DNA of 64,000 nt from Annona cherimola (Eukaryota; Streptophyta; Magnoliopsida; Magnoliales; Annonaceae): contig CM059973.1 in NCBI GenBank assembly GCA_030490835.1, forward strand, positions 52,828,008 through 52,892,007, read 5' to 3'. The notes below the pieces were generated by a model that did not search any database, was not told the DNA's origin, and saw nothing but the letters and a program-made list of their open reading frames with translations. The first letter of the stretch is position 1. Each line of letters starts with the position of its first letter. A program made the position numbers and the translations under genes. Below are positions 1 to 12,889 of the stretch, piece after piece.

Positions 1-1345
1 CATCAAAAACAACATGTATTGACTCTTCTACAACTTGGTTCCGTTTATTGAAGACTCTATATGCTTTGCTATTTGATGAGTAACCAAGGAATATTGCGTC
101 ATCACTCTTAGCATCCAGTTTTCCCAAGTTGGTTTTTCCATTGTTCAAAACATAACATGTGCAACCAAAAGCATGAAAATATGAAATATTTAGTTTTCTA
201 CCTTTCCATAGCTCATATGGGGTATTTTTCAAGATTGCTCTAATGGTAACTCGATTCAACACATGACAAGCTGTACTTATAGCTTCACCCCAAAATTTCT
301 TGGATAATTTACTCTCATTTAGCATTGTTCTAGCCATCTCTTGTATGGTTCTATTTTTTCTTTCAACCACTCCATTTTGTTGTGGAGTTCTTGGTGCAGA
401 AAATGTGTGTTGAATTCCTTTTTCATTACATAATTCTATAAATCGTTTACTTTCAAACTCACCATCATGATCATTTCTAATAGTCATAATAGTACTTTAT
501 TTTACATTTTGCACCAAGTTTACAAAAGTTTCAAATATAGAGAAGGCTTGATCTTTGCTAGCTAAGAGAATTACCCATGTGAATCTTGAAAAGTCATCAA
601 CTATTACAAACACATACTTCTTTCCACCAATAGTTAAAATGTCGGATGGCCCATATAGATCCATGTGTAGCAATTCAAGTGGTCTAGTGGTGGAAATCTC
701 CTTTTTGGTAGAGAAGGGAATTTTAGGTTGTTTTGACAATTGACATGCCTTGCAAATTTTATCTTTGTCATATTTCAATTTTGGCAATCCTTCCACCAAA
801 TTCTTTTTCCATAGGGTCTTGATGTTTGACATGTTTACATTCCCAAGCGTCTTATGCCAAACCCATGGATCATTGTCAATGGCCATTAGACATTGACCAT
901 TAAGTTCATCAAGTGAAATCAAATAAACATTTTCATATCTTTTTCCGCTAAACATGATATGTTCTCCATCAAATACATTGCATATAGATGATTCAAATAC
1001 AACCTTGTATCCTTTGTCACATAATTGGCTAATACTTATTAGATTGTGCTTGAGTCCTTCAACAAACAACACATCCTCCATACATGCATTTGAAATACTA
1101 TAAATGTTTCTTTTACCTTTAATTTTACCTTTCTAGTTGTTTCCAAAGGCAACAGTTCCATCGTTGTAAGGCTTGAGTTTATGAAATAAACGTATTTCTC
1201 CAGTCATATGCCTTGAGCAACCACTATCCATGAACCAAATGTTGCTTACTTTTGCCTTGAAACATACCTAAAAAATGAGCAAATAAATCTTATCTCTTGG
1301 TACCCATTTTATGGGTCCATTTGGGTTAGTAAACTAATTTAATCT
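1..1345 (-). pseudogene. pol: Copia-1 pol fragment: protease and integrase
   Basis: Reads leftward. The retropepsin active-site stretch DSGCSRHMTGE is encoded near 1190-1230. The GAG-pre-integrase zinc-binding block (WHKTLGNVN, then CKAC) follows around 770-870, and the integrase core begins with HMDLYGP near 650. An ORF covers 1081-497 and ends in TAA at 497-499, where copia-2 has a glutamine codon. Translation stays open in the same frame to base 1, through the second Asp region (IRNDHDGEF) and the Glu region (NGVVERKNRT). In copia-2 the corresponding zinc block reads WHKRLGHIN, so one zinc-ligand histidine is replaced by asparagine here. Another stop lies between the spacer and the protease, near 1270. 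Retrotransposon remnant, not a host gene. Confidence 0.88.
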
Positions 1346-2410
1346 TTATTGTTCTATTCTTGAAAGCCCAAATCTTGTGTTTCTTGGAACCCAAACTAAT
1401 TTTGCACCATGGTCATACAATTTCTCAAAGTTGCATCTATAAATTTCGTGACCCATCTTGTTGCAAAAATTGCAAGCCATTGGTAATCTAGGAGTAGGCC
1501 TCCAAGTATGTAGTAATTCAAAAATTGGCCTTCTAGTCCAAATAATATGTTTCCCTCTGGGTTTGTAAATATGCGCAGTTTTAGTTTGATTTTTCCCAAG
1601 TTTTGGCACACTTAATTTGCTACTTTCTCCTTGCTCAAATGTGGAGTATCCAAGACCTCTTTTATTGTTTTGCGAGGTCATGTTCAGAAATATTTTCACA
1701 CTTTCTCCTAGATTAGAGAACTTAGTTAATGATTCATTTAAGGATTCATTATCCTTTTTCAATTTTTCCACTTCCTTCAATAGTAGTTCATTTTCTTCTT
1801 TCAGTTTTGTTGTACTTTCTGCTACTTTTCCATTTACAATAATAATAGAATTGCATTATTGTCTCTTTAATGATAACTTATTTTCTAGTTTTTTGATCTC
1901 CTCATATAGTGAATCATATGCATGTTTTAATTCCTCTAATTTAGCCCATTTGAGACATTCTTGAATAGAAGAATAAGTAAATTGAGAATGACAAAATTTA
2001 GAAGTTACCTCTTCATTACTTGTGCATTTTATTGAGGTGGTTTGTTCTTCCAAAACTTCCGTTGCGTTCAAAGTTTCTTCATGTTCAACCCGTGCCATGC
2101 AGCATATTCTTGCACAATTTGCTGCTTTAAAATCATCGGTTGAGGAGCTACTTGTTGATGAAAAATTTTCATTCACGTACATTCCTCTTCCCTTAGGCCT
2201 TTGGAATTTTCGGCTTTCATATCTTTCCTTCCTTTCTTGATGATCCTTTGATCTTTCTTCCAGTGTAAGACATTGAGCTTGCATATGTCCTGTACCGCCG
2301 CATCTATAACATTTTGTCACTTCCTTTTTCTCTTTTCGAGGTCTCTCTTTGAAATCTTTGAAGTTCTTTTCTTTCCTCACAAACTTTTGAAATCTGCGTG
2401 TTAGTAGAGC
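1346..2410 (-). pseudogene. gag: Copia-1 gag, C-terminal part with two zinc knuckles
   Basis: Continues the gag of 5632-6364 on the other side of the solo LTR 2416-5626. The segment 2410-1856 encodes a basic stretch followed by a CCHC knuckle (CYRCGGTGHMQAQC) and a Ser-rich linker, and ends in a stop at 1856. The segment 1780-1346 encodes a coiled-coil-like Lys/Glu-rich start and a second CCHC motif (CNFCNKMGHEIYRC). The same two-knuckle arrangement is present in copia-2 and copia-3, so it belongs to this family. Such proteins package element RNA in virus-like particles. This copy is broken. Confidence 0.85.
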
Positions 2411-3239
2411 AATGTTGTGGAACCCCGATCTTTGAGACGTGTACAAAACCCTAGGGTTGTAAACCCTAGGTAATATATTTGAGAAATATATATTGATGGA
2501 TATGAAATATATGGAAATGAAGGTTAAAATACTTATGCAGGAAATTCGGATGAATAGTGCACGTGAATAGTGAAATGTGAATAGTAAACGTGGGATTAAG
2601 GAAATATGTTAAGTTAATCACTTTGGATTAACTTAATCATAAAAGACGAAAAAGGAAGCTTCCCACTACAGGACAAAAGTGTTTTTTGGATTAAAATATG
2701 AATTTTCGGATTTTTAATTGATTTTTGAAGAAAATGAAGAAAAATTCATATCTTGCAATCCGGACATCGGATCAAGATGAAATTTTTTATGGGTGGCCAA
2801 GATATGATGATGGATATGATGAATGGTCCAAGATTAATCAAAGATCATGAATTAAGGGTCAAGATTAAATGTCATTTGAAAATGGAAAAAGTAACTTTAC
2901 TTTTTCATTAATGGCGTTTGACTTTGATTAATTTTAATTAAATAAAATTAATGCAAAGCCTGCAATTGCTGCTGGAGCATGGACTTTTGGGGCATGATCC
3001 AATGGCTCATGATCATCCTCATCAAAGATCAATGGCTAGAATTAATTTAGCCTAAATTAATTAATTAAAAATAAATAAATAAAATAGGTAAAAATAGGGC
3101 TGAAATAGGGCTGCTGGAGCAGGCCTAGGGGGGGCTGCACAATGCTCCATGCACCTTTTAAAATTAGAAAAAAACACATTTGCAAATTTACACCTCAAGC
3201 AAGAGGGGGTAAATTGCAAATATGTGAAAATTCAAAAAG

Positions 3240-3249
3240 TATAAATAGG
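3240..3249 (+). promoter_or_regulatory. Putative TATA box of solo LTR 2416-5626
   Basis: TATAAATAGG lies about 0.8 kb into the plus-oriented LTR and is followed by a GA-rich leader-like tract. Position and sequence fit the U3/R boundary of a plant LTR promoter. Activity is inferred. Confidence 0.45.
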
Positions 3250-4569
3250 GGGCAGGGGTGGACGTCCAAAGGCACTCCAAGCTTGAGCAATTCAAGCATT
3301 CCCACCCCCAAAACACGTTTTGGCCATAGAGAGAGAAGGAGAGAAGGAAGGAAAGAGAAAATGGGAAGGAAATGAGAAGTTCTCCACTTGAGGTAAGCAA
3401 TTTCTTCCCAAATTTATTTTGGATGTTAAGTAGGGTAAAATCATGCTTAGATAATTCCTAAGCATGAGAAAATAATTAAAGTTATAATGCTTAATCGGAA
3501 TCATGCCGAAACATCGAAAATTTGGAATAAAGATGGAGCATTCGGGAAGATAGTATATGATATGTGAAAATAATACTCCAAAATTGATAAATGATGATTT
3601 GGAATGTATGATTATGATAAATATGATGTTGGAATGATGATATATTAATTTCATGATTTTTGGAATTAAGGATTATGCTTAAGTGAACTTACGTTGATTT
3701 TTAGTACATGGAGAAAATGATTTATTTAACCAAGTAAATGATGATAAATTCAAAATGTATGAAATTTCCCATGATATACGAAGCATAAGCTATGTCATGA
3801 TATTTTTTATTTTTGGGAAAAATGTCAATTTTTGGAACCCATGAACAGTAACCACGTCTCTGTGAACAGTAACCTAGGGTGAACAGTAAACGTGAACAGT
3901 GATGATGAACAGTAAACAGTGTATTTTGGGAAAAAATGAGATTTATTTTTATATATTTATGAGGATATATGGATGAGATTTTTAAAGAATTTATGGATAA
4001 AAATCCATATAAACGAGTAATGACTAAGTATCTTTATACGATTAACCTCTATGTGAATGAGGTAATGAAAGGTTATAAAGCAAGCATGGAAAGTAAACAT
4101 AGAATGGATGGATAAAATATCCATTTTCCTTGTATAGGAAAAAAAGGAAAGGAAAAGGTGGAGGACACGGACTGAGGAGGTAAGCAAGCAAGCTTTTTAA
4201 AATGTGATTTTATTGTTTCATTGTAAGCAAGCAAACCCTTTTGAAAATATGATTTTATTCCCAAGTATTTATGAAATGTGTTTAAGGATGATCATTCCTA
4301 TAATGTTTTGAAATGATGAATGTTTATGAGTTTTTATGAAAAGTCATGCCGGCATATTGATATCATGTGATGTTCATGGACATGTGCACATGTATGATGT
4401 ATAAGGAAGAGGCTTTGGTGAAGGTATAAAACGGATCAGAGAGTCCCCCTTCACTATTGCCGAGTCGTATGGGCTGTGTGCCGACGGCGTCCTCCCCAGA
4501 GGTGGAGGCAAAGGAATGTTATGTGTAAATGAATTCATTGCATTTTCATACATGGATTGAAAAGAAAAG

Positions 4570-5111
4570 CATGGATTTGAAATGATGTTTTTAAATGAAT
4601 GGTGCAAATAATTCTCTACATGAGAATGACAAGCTACCTGGTGTAAGAGGTATATAATGCTTGGGAAATCAAAAGTCATGCATGTAGGAACCATGTAGGC
4701 GTCAAGAGGAAGAGAGGTTCCCCTTGATGAGGCCAAGTCGGAGACAGCCGGCGTATTGGACCATGCTATGTGAGATGTTCCCTGGGCTAGCATACCCACA
4801 CACGAAGGTTTATGTCAATAATGGAAAGAAAGTATTTGCACACATGGATTTGAAAAGATATTTTTAAGGGATGATGCAAATAATTCTCTACATGAGAATG
4901 ACAAGTCACCTGGTGTAAGAGGTATATAATGCCGGGAAAATTAAAAGTCATGCATGGAGGAACCATGTAGGCGTCAAGAGGAAGAGAGGTTCCCCTTGAT
5001 GAGGCCAAGTCGGAGACAGCCGGTGTATTGGACCATGTTATGTGAGACATTCCCTGGGCTAGCGTACCCGCACACGAAGATTTATGTCAGGAGTGGAAAG
5101 GAAGCATTTGC
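4570..5111 (+). repeat. Tandem duplication of ~271 bp inside the solo LTR
   Basis: Two adjacent, slightly diverged copies. The string gcaaataattctctacatga occurs at 4604 and again at 4875 (period 271). The copies share the block with ggcgtcaagaggaagagagg and the following ccaagtcggagacagccgg stretch. The related plus-oriented LTR 49217-53154 carries a single homologous block (52166-52400). Confidence 0.8.
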
Positions 5112-5631
5112 ACATCCTATGTTTATGAAAAGATTTCTATTCCGTTGGTAGTTGATCACTTGATAAGTGTCTTCTATCGAATGGAGAGGAATGCATTTAA
5201 AATAAAAAATGCTTGCTTATTGAGTTTCGACTCATGTTTTGTTTTCCCAACCTCAGACAGGTGTAGGGAAAGACAAGAAATGAAGGGCACGAGTTGCTAA
5301 AGGAAAAGAAGAATCTACAAAGGTTAGTAGATTTTTGTATGAACAGATTCCCTAATGGGATATGATGAGAAAGGACATAGATTGTATGAAATTATGAAGT
5401 TATGAATAATATGAGAAGTTGATGATTTATGATGCTATGGATGAGTCCATTATGAATGATGATGATATATGTTTATGTGATGAAAGAAAAAGAAAGAAAA
5501 AAAAAATTGGACGACATCCAATTAAGAACCCGCCGCGTGATCAGGGCAACAATCCTGATTCACGTTTACCAATCGACTAGATCCCGGAGTAAGGACTATG
5601 TGGATGCTTCGGTTCGGGGCGCCACAAATGT

Positions 5632-6364
5632 CTTCATCATCGTTGTGAGATGAGGAGGTGGACTCATCCGAGTTATGGGTTACTTTTAGTGCAATTGCTC
5701 TCTTTCCTTTGTGGTGATCTTCATTTCTTTTCTTGATTAGCTCATGTGACATTAATGAGCTAATAAGATCTTCTAGCTTCAATGTGTTTAGGTCCTTGGC
5801 TTCTTCTATTGCAGTAATCTTTGGAGTCCAAGATTCTGGTAGAGCTCTTAGAATCTTCATGACCTACTCAGATTCAGAAATTGCTTTTCCTAGACCTTTA
5901 ACGGCGTTAGTAATTTTAGAGAATCTAGCAAATATTTCAGAAATATTTTCTGTTTCTAGCATTTTAAAGCTCTCCAATTCTCTAATCAAAATATTTTTCC
6001 TTGTCCCTTGGACTTGAGAAGTTCCTTCATAGATAGATGTTAATGTATCCCATATTTCTTTTGCAGTTAAACAAGAGGATACTCTATCATATTCGGAAGT
6101 TGTAAGAGAACAAAATAATGAATTCATAGCTTTAGCATTGCTCTTAACAGTTTTTACTTCCTCATCGGTCAATTTGGAAGCTCTTTCATCAGTAGGCAAG
6201 GTTACACCGTCTTGGATTGCAATCCAAGAGTCCATATCTGTAGCCATGATGAGTTGTTTCATACGTAGCTTTCAATAGCCAAAATTATTCCCATCAAACA
6301 ATGGTGGCCTAGTAATAGATCGGCCTTCGGCAAAAGCGGGAACGGAAGTAGATTGGGATGCCAT
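5632..6364 (-). pseudogene. gag: Copia-1 gag, N-terminal part
   Basis: Begins at the ATG complementary to 6362-6364, the same start as in copia-2 (41025). It encodes the UBN2/Gag-polypeptide region typical of SIRE-like copia Gag, including WIAIQDGVTLPTDE and the LTSIYEGTSQVQGT block. Two in-frame stops replace residues intact in copia-2: TGA at 6272-6274 for Trp and TAG at 5864-5866 for Gln. Translation otherwise continues to 5632, where the solo LTR interrupts it. The first ATG after the Trp stop (6262) is not the native start. Confidence 0.87.
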
Positions 6365-6398
6365 ATCAAAAGATCTCTTTGGTAAAACTCAAAGACCT

Positions 6399-6410
6399 GC
6401 TTTGATACCA
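6399..6410 (-). other. Primer-binding site of copia-1
   Basis: On the minus strand the site reads TGGTATCAAAGC, two bases inside the LTR. It matches the plant initiator tRNA-Met 3' end (canonical site TGGTATCAGAGC) at 11 of 12 positions. Confidence 0.85.
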
Positions 6411-6412
6411 CT

Positions 6413-6498
6413 TGTTGGTCCCAAGTTAATGGCAATTACCCAATAGGGGAGGGGTGAATTGGGTATTTAAAATTTTTCAACTTAAACAGAAATTTTAC
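6413..6498 (-). repeat. Copia-1 5' LTR, inner (U5-end) piece
   Basis: Begins TGTTGGTCCCAAGTTAATGG on the plus strand, the same terminus as the copia-2 (31510, 41074) and copia-3 (59435) LTRs. It is cut after 86 bp by the solo LTR at 6499 and resumes at 11718. Confidence 0.9.
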
Positions 6499-7079
6499 TG
6501 TGGCACCCCCGAATCGAGCGTCACAACCTTACCTCAAGATCTATTTTCAATTGGTAAATGTGATCAAGATTGTTGCCCTGAACACACGGCGGGTTCTTAA
6601 TTTGATCTCGTCCAAATTTTTTTTTCTTTTCTTTCATCATATAAGCTCATACTTGTCATCATTTATAGTGGACTCATCCATATCATCATAAAATTTGTCA
6701 TACAAGTATCTTTACTTTTATATTATAGGTAGCATATATATTCATAAATAAAAATTCATGTAGAATTTTATACATAATCACTTATCTATTTACATCATAC
6801 ATAATCAATCCCATTTCATTATAAGCAATACATTTCTTCCTTCATTCTTCAAACATACCAATACCTTTTAGTTTTGCTCCTTCCCTCGAGTCTTAAACCT
6901 ATCTAAGGTTGGGAAAACAAAACGTGAGTGATAAACTCAGTAAGCAAGCATCATTTTTTTCATTTAAATGCATCCCTTGCCTATTCGGTAGGAGACATTT
7001 ATCAAGTGATCAACTACCAATAGGAAGAAACCTTTTATAGAAATCTTCTTTATAATACACTCATAAAACTTTGTGCATA

Positions 7080-7620
7080 TCCCCATTTCGAGGATTTTCA
7101 AAAGTGATGTCTATGCATCTAAACCATTTTTCATGGGGACAATTGTTTGTCCTAAAATATTTTTCATCTATCATGAGTACATGTCTATGTCCAAAAATAT
7201 TTTTCATATGGCATGAGGACAATTATATGTCCTAAAATATTTTTCTTATAACCTTTTGCCCATGAAGACATTTACTTGTCCCAAAACATCATTTATTTAA
7301 TTTTCTTTATAACCTAACTCGGGGTTATTCAAAAGCAATGCATGTGCATAGAAATCTTTTATCTAGGCGGACATTCTCATATCCAAAAACATTTTTCCAT
7401 ATAAGCCTCTTTTAACGCGCATATAAGATACCAATCCCTTTTTAAACCAATATGGTGGACATATTCATGTCCTAAAATATTTTTCGGTAGCTTCTGAAAA
7501 CTAAACATAAATCCATTTAAAGCCAACACAAATCCATTTAAAACCAAACAGAGTAGGTGCCCATTTTGGGACTTTTTAAAACATAAGGAACATATGTATG
7601 TTCCAAAAATATATGGATTT
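7080..7620 (-). repeat. Diffuse repeats of GGACAT...ATGTCC-type palindromes
   Basis: A series of short inverted pairs such as ggacaattatatgtcc and ggacatattcatgtcc, each followed by taaaatattttt, recurs every ~50-120 bp within this LTR. A tighter array of the same type lies in LTR-X at 13700-14165. Confidence 0.65.
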
Positions 7621-9810
7621 GTGTCTCTGACCCTCAGGTTGGTGACACTTAACAAGTGATCATCCTTCCCTAGGAAAGAAACCTTTCATGAGACAGCACG
7701 CGAGTCAGGCGTCTGCTCATGACCTTACTCCCATTTCAGAGAGGGCGCCGCCGGCCTCCAGCCTTCCCTAAGCGACTCGGCTACAGGTAGAGGTGAGCTC
7801 TGGTTTTTGACCATTTTGGTCCGTAACCGCCTCAACCATGAGCCTAGTACATCATTTTGCGCACACTCGTATGCTAGCAATAATTTTCACAAAACTTAGC
7901 ACAGTCATTTGATTGTGCCCTTTTTCAAGCCTCAGCTTGATATGTATAAAACCAACTTAGTCCGCAAGCTATGCCTTTCTCGAATTGAGAACTGGGCGTG
8001 GTTTGTTTTGAAACTAAAACATTTTTGTAAACTATTTCCAAATCCTGATGTTAGGATGACCACCCTTAAAGAGTTTAGCAATGTTTTGATAAATCTATTT
8101 TACGAAACATTTGAAATATTTGAGAAGACAATATTTTGTAAAACTTTAATGATTTGTTAAACAACTTTTGAAATTCTCATTTTAAAAAGCTTTTGAACTA
8201 ATTCAAAACTCGCGGAGACAAAACTTTTCTTAATAACATTTTTATGCGCAAAACTTATGCAACTCTCTTTCATCCACTGTAATGGCATTATCTGTCTTGT
8301 CCACGTCACTTCCTTGTCATTCTTATATATAGAGGAGTTTGCATAATCTTTTGATCATTATTTAAACATAAAAATCCACCAAATCATTTTGTAGGACTGG
8401 ACATCCTTAAATCTTTTTAGAACATCAGAGTAAAGCATCTTCAAAGTGTTAGAACTCTAAGAGTTGTAAAGCACCTTGATAGATTTTTTCAAAACATCTA
8501 CATAAATCTCAAAACATGTATATAAATTCAATTTTTGACATTTAATAGAAACCATTTCAAAACATCTATTTATTTCTAGAAACCATTTTGTAAAGAATTA
8601 CATTTTTCAATAAAACTCCTTATAAACCACACTTGTATGAACTTTCTTATATTAAAATCATCTTAAAACCCACATCATATTTTCAAGACCTGAGCTTGCT
8701 TACTCTATAAGCAATTCTCCACATCATTAATATAAACATGATCAAGTAATTTTAATACTTGAATATAAACATTATGCTTGAAAATTCACTTACTTATCTC
8801 GTAAGCAATTATGAAACCAACTTATTAAAGCAAGTTCATAAATTTCATAAAATTCCTTCGAAACAATATTTTGGAAAGTTTGCTTGCTTACCTTGATCAC
8901 GTGAGCTTCCCGGGTCAACCCTTTCTTTGCCTTTGCCTATACATGTAGAATGATATAACATTCATATAAATTCCATTTGCTTGCATTCACTTAGTTTTCC
9001 AACCCATTTTCATAAATATTCATAACCCGCCTAATCTCCAAGTCGGGTATACATATTTTACACATTTATGTATCTCAATCATTCATTATGCCACATATTA
9101 AATTCTCATATATTAATCTCAAAATTTGAGATTATCAATTCAGCAATGCATTTCACGTTTTTACATCATATTTTAACATATTTTTTCATTTTAATATTTT
9201 ATATAATACATTTATCATCTTATCATATGCACTGTTTCACATATGTACATCTAACAACGTCTAATTCATATATTTCTTAAAATTTTTCAAATCAAAAACT
9301 TGTCCTCTAATTCAGAAAGTTTATAAACTTAATTTAAAACTTATTTAGTGTATTTTCATGGATTTTTAATCCACTAATCATAGGTTTCCAAAACAGCAAC
9401 TTTGGAACCCATTTTCACCTGTTTAACGTGTCTTTTGTCATATAACCCTAAACAGTTTCATAAATCCAAATTTTCAGTAATTAATCCAAATTTTCCTAAC
9501 CCAAATCTAGGTTATTAACATATATATAAATCTGGATTATTTCTGCATAGGTTTCATATTTCTTTTTGATTTTTTTCTCAAACTATCCACATATGCTGAA
9601 ATCAGGTGTACTGAAATCTCTAAATCTTGATTTATAATAAAATCAAGGTATTTAATTCTGAAATTTTTATAATATATCAATAAACTAATTAATTAACTTT
9701 AATAAAAATTTCATCACTAAATATTAACATTATATATTTATTTTAGCATTTTCACTGTGCTGGACAGTGTTGTGAGTTTAGGGTCAGCCCTAATCACGTG
9801 AATTATGGGG

Positions 9811-9820
9811 CCTATTTATA
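9811..9820 (-). promoter_or_regulatory. Putative TATA box of solo LTR 6499-11717
   Basis: The plus-strand cctatttata is TATAAATAGG on the minus strand, about 1.9 kb from the U3 start at 11717. It is identical to the TATA-like element at 3240 in the related solo LTR, which raises confidence slightly. Confidence 0.45.
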
Positions 9821-12269
9821 CCCATCAAAACCTAAATTTTATTTTTTTAGTGTAATAATAAATATGTATTATATATTATTTAAACGTTTTACCCTGAAAT
9901 TACTTTTATAAAAATTATTAAAAATAATTTTCTACAGCTGATCCTGTCACCCGTTTTACCCTGTTTAGGTTAATCTTCATGGATTTTTAATTTGAATATT
10001 GATTATTATTTTAAGCTGAAAATTTTTTCGTTCCTTAATCACTCCATCTTGATTATTTTAAAAAACTTTCATACTAAAATTCATCCATTTACTGTCCCGT
10101 TCATATTTTACTTTACAATATCATAAAATTTCCAGAATTGAGGTATAAAATTAAAATAATCATATACTTACTTGATTAAATGGGTAATCCCTCTTTTTCC
10201 CCTTTATTTTCTTCCATTTTCTTCCTCCTTGGTGGCCTAGGGCTGGGACGTGAGCTGATGTTGGAAAGGAGAGCTCCAAATTGCAGAAATTTTCTAAGTC
10301 CTCTTGATATGCATGGACGTCCCTTGCTTTTTATGCAATTAGCTGGAAATTTCCAGCTAATGGGCACCACATGCCACTTCATCAATGCTAATTCCAATGC
10401 AATTCTATCCCCTTAGCTGACATGGCAACTTGTGGGCCATTAAAATTATTTTTTTCTTAATTATAAATTTATTAATTATCCATTGCATTAAACCATCTCA
10501 AATCTGTCCACCAGATCACGTCCACAATCAGCTGCTGTTTTCCAATTTTTTTCAAAAAATTTTGCAGCTAATAAATGCACATTTATATTCCCTAATACCT
10601 AGGCTAATTATCCATGCATTTATAAATTTTTAAAAAATAAAAAAAATTCACATTTTGGCCACTTGAACGGTCACACTTTTCTGCTCCATTTTCTGATGCC
10701 TATGCACGTCCCTGCTTTGCAGCAGCTTATCTTATCATTATTAATTTTTCTGCAGGCATGTTGCTGTCCATTTTTTCTTTTCCTATTCAACGGTCCAGAT
10801 CTGCCCTTTTAGATCCGAATTTCACTTTAATTTAATGCAAAATTATCCTCATTAACTCATAGTTGACTTTAGGTATTTATTTTATTATAAAAAATTTCAC
10901 AAAATGCAACTATAGGGCTGCTTGGACGTCCCTAGATGCCAACTATTCCATGCTCCTTTTGCACCATTTAATTATGCATTTAATTAAGAGATAATTGCAG
11001 GGATTTTCTTATTTTTAGTAATTTACATAATACCCTACAAGTTACCCCCTCTTGACACCTCGAATTTGTCTTTATGCATTAGATTATTTTACTCATTTCC
11101 ATCATAAATGCTATTTAATTTTTAGTTTGAAAAGTCAAAATCTCTAATCATGATTTCATGCAAGCTTAATCCCTTAATCCTTTTCATGATCAAATCCTTC
11201 CAAAACCTTGATTTCATAATTTTAACCGTCCATTTCAAATTTCATCTCAATCCAACTTTTCTAGCTCAAGTTATGATCGTTTTAAATTTTGGACGGTGAT
11301 GATCAATTATCATCAAAATTTTCATAATATACCTTTCCCATGTGATTAAGCACGAAATTATGTGCTTTCATCTCAATTTTCATATTAATCCGCCTTATGG
11401 GCAACAAGTTATGAATTTTCTAAGGTTTTCTTTACTAACTTGAGAATTTCCTTTTAAATTCTCATAATCCATATCAAATAATCTAAAATGATTATTCATG
11501 ACGTATTGGTGTATTTTAATCACCAACAAGTTATTCTAATCTCTTTGTTCCATTTCGGCTTATAATGATCACTCGAATCATCATTACTAATCCTTAGCCC
11601 TAATTATCATAGTTTAGCAAAATCACAAAAATTATTTAAAATTCAATAAATGTACTTATAAATTACACGTAAATTTTCAATGCATATATTGAATCCTACT
11701 TAGGTTGGGGTTTCACAATTACCCTGGATTAATCTAGTCCCCTTTATGAAGAAACAAATGGAAAGCAATATCGTGCTGAGAGCAGAAATAAAAATCAACA
11801 AGCAAGATTTTATAGTGGTTCGGGCAACCTTCCCTACTCCACTCTTCCAAGCTCACAACTCTTGTGACTTGGGTTCCACTATGTATTTTACAAATACAAC
11901 TAGAGCCACTGCTCTCTTCTAGATTCCAGCTCTAGGGGGCATTAACAATTCACATCACAAGTATGTGACAAGTTCCACTCCAATCACACACTACTTTGCT
12001 TACACTTGATCTTAGTTACCCAAACTAAATCAACTTCAATACAACAAGAAAAAGTAAAAAAAAGTTTCTACACATTACTGATGTGTAGAGGCAGATTTGG
12101 CGCAGAGAAGAACTTGTAAAGCAGTATTAATAATTCAGCAAGCAGCTCTTGGCAGTTTGAAAGCAGAGTTCTTCTTCTATATGATGGTTTGATCACTTAA
12201 TGCTCTTAGAGATGGGAGTTGTGCTCAATCAATGAATTCTCAGCTACCCTCCACGTTCATATTGAATGT

Positions 12270-12279
12270 CTTTTATAAA
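12270..12279 (-). promoter_or_regulatory. Putative TATA box of copia-1 LTR
   Basis: The minus strand reads TTTATAAAAG, at the position equivalent to TATA boxes in the copia-2 (41753), copia-3 (~60081) and copia-4 (61568) LTRs. It lies just before the gcgcattaatgcgcc-like block. Confidence 0.5.
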
Positions 12280-12889
12280 TGTTGAGGGAATCCGAACATT
12301 TGGAAGTAGGCGGCGCGCATTTAATGCGCCAACGTTCGAAAATTTCCGACCGTTGCGACCCAAGTCGCAGGTGGAGTCGACTTCGGGTGCGACTTCGCAC
12401 AAGTCGCAGATGGAGTCAACTTGGGATGCGACTTCGGCTGTCCGTGACTTCTTCAAGTTCCAGCCTTAGTCGACTTAGTCCTCGACTTGACCAAAGTCGC
12501 AGGTGAAGTCGACTTCGGGTGCGACTTCACTTCCTCAACTTGCTAGTTGAACTTGAAATTCTTTAGAATGACTTGCTTGCTTGAATTTCTTCATGTTTGA
12601 ATGTTTTTCCACCATTTTTTTTACTTAAGACTCTTTATGATTCTTCTATCTTAAAAGAAAAATATTTGATTCCATGTCTTGAGTCTTGAGTCTTGGAATG
12701 CATGGAAGATGTCCGAGTATGTGTTCATAATCCAATATGATGGATTCATGCAACCCTGCTTACTTTGGTCTTCATTTGATCTTCATTTGATCCAAGTCGA
12801 GTGTTTGAGTCGATGTGGCCTTCATCTTCACTCGAGTCTAGCATTGAGTGGACTTGTTCTGCAAGTTCCGCACTGGAGTCGAAGATGAA

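Larger units (their letters stand above)
2416..5626 (+). mobile_element. Solo LTR of a Tekay-like Ty3/gypsy element
   Basis: Starts TGTGGAACCCCG, ends GGCGCCACA, and is flanked by a perfect 5-bp duplication AATGT (2411-2415 and 5627-5631). No coding domains are present. The last ~110 bp match, in plus orientation, the conserved U5 end of the other gypsy LTRs here (gtgatcagggcaacaatcct near 5536). Excising it restores the copia-1 gag reading from 5632 to 2410. The 3.2-kb length, TG/CA ends and single TSD fit a solo LTR left by LTR-LTR recombination. It contains an internal 271-bp tandem duplication and a purine-rich stretch (3330-3375) downstream of a TATA box. Confidence 0.9.
6499..11717 (-). 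mobile_element. Long solo LTR of a Tekay-like gypsy element (5.2 kb)
   Basis: Minus-oriented. It begins TGTGGCACCCCC and ends GGGGTTTCACA, with flanks TTTAC (6494-6498) and ATTAC (11718-11722), a 5-bp TSD with one mismatch. No gag or pol motif was found in six frames; the ORFs inside are AT-rich chance frames. Landmarks shared in order with LTR-X and the 15688 LTR include the ggaaaacaaaacgtgagtg motif (~6910), a GC-rich gggcgccgccggcc block (~7745), cttgcttacct (~8884) and gtttaacgtgtc (~9420). The imperfect TSD and divergence point to an older insertion. Confidence 0.85.

Noticed and set aside
2445..2475. Telomere-like ccctagggttgtaaaccctagg
   Set aside because: Only two imperfect units; part of the LTR start, not a telomeric array.
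4374..5050. Two similar minus-strand ORFs (GTSHIAWSNTPAVSDL-like) that look like a duplicated gene
   Set aside because: Antisense frames through the 271-bp tandem duplication of the solo LTR; no start context or domain.
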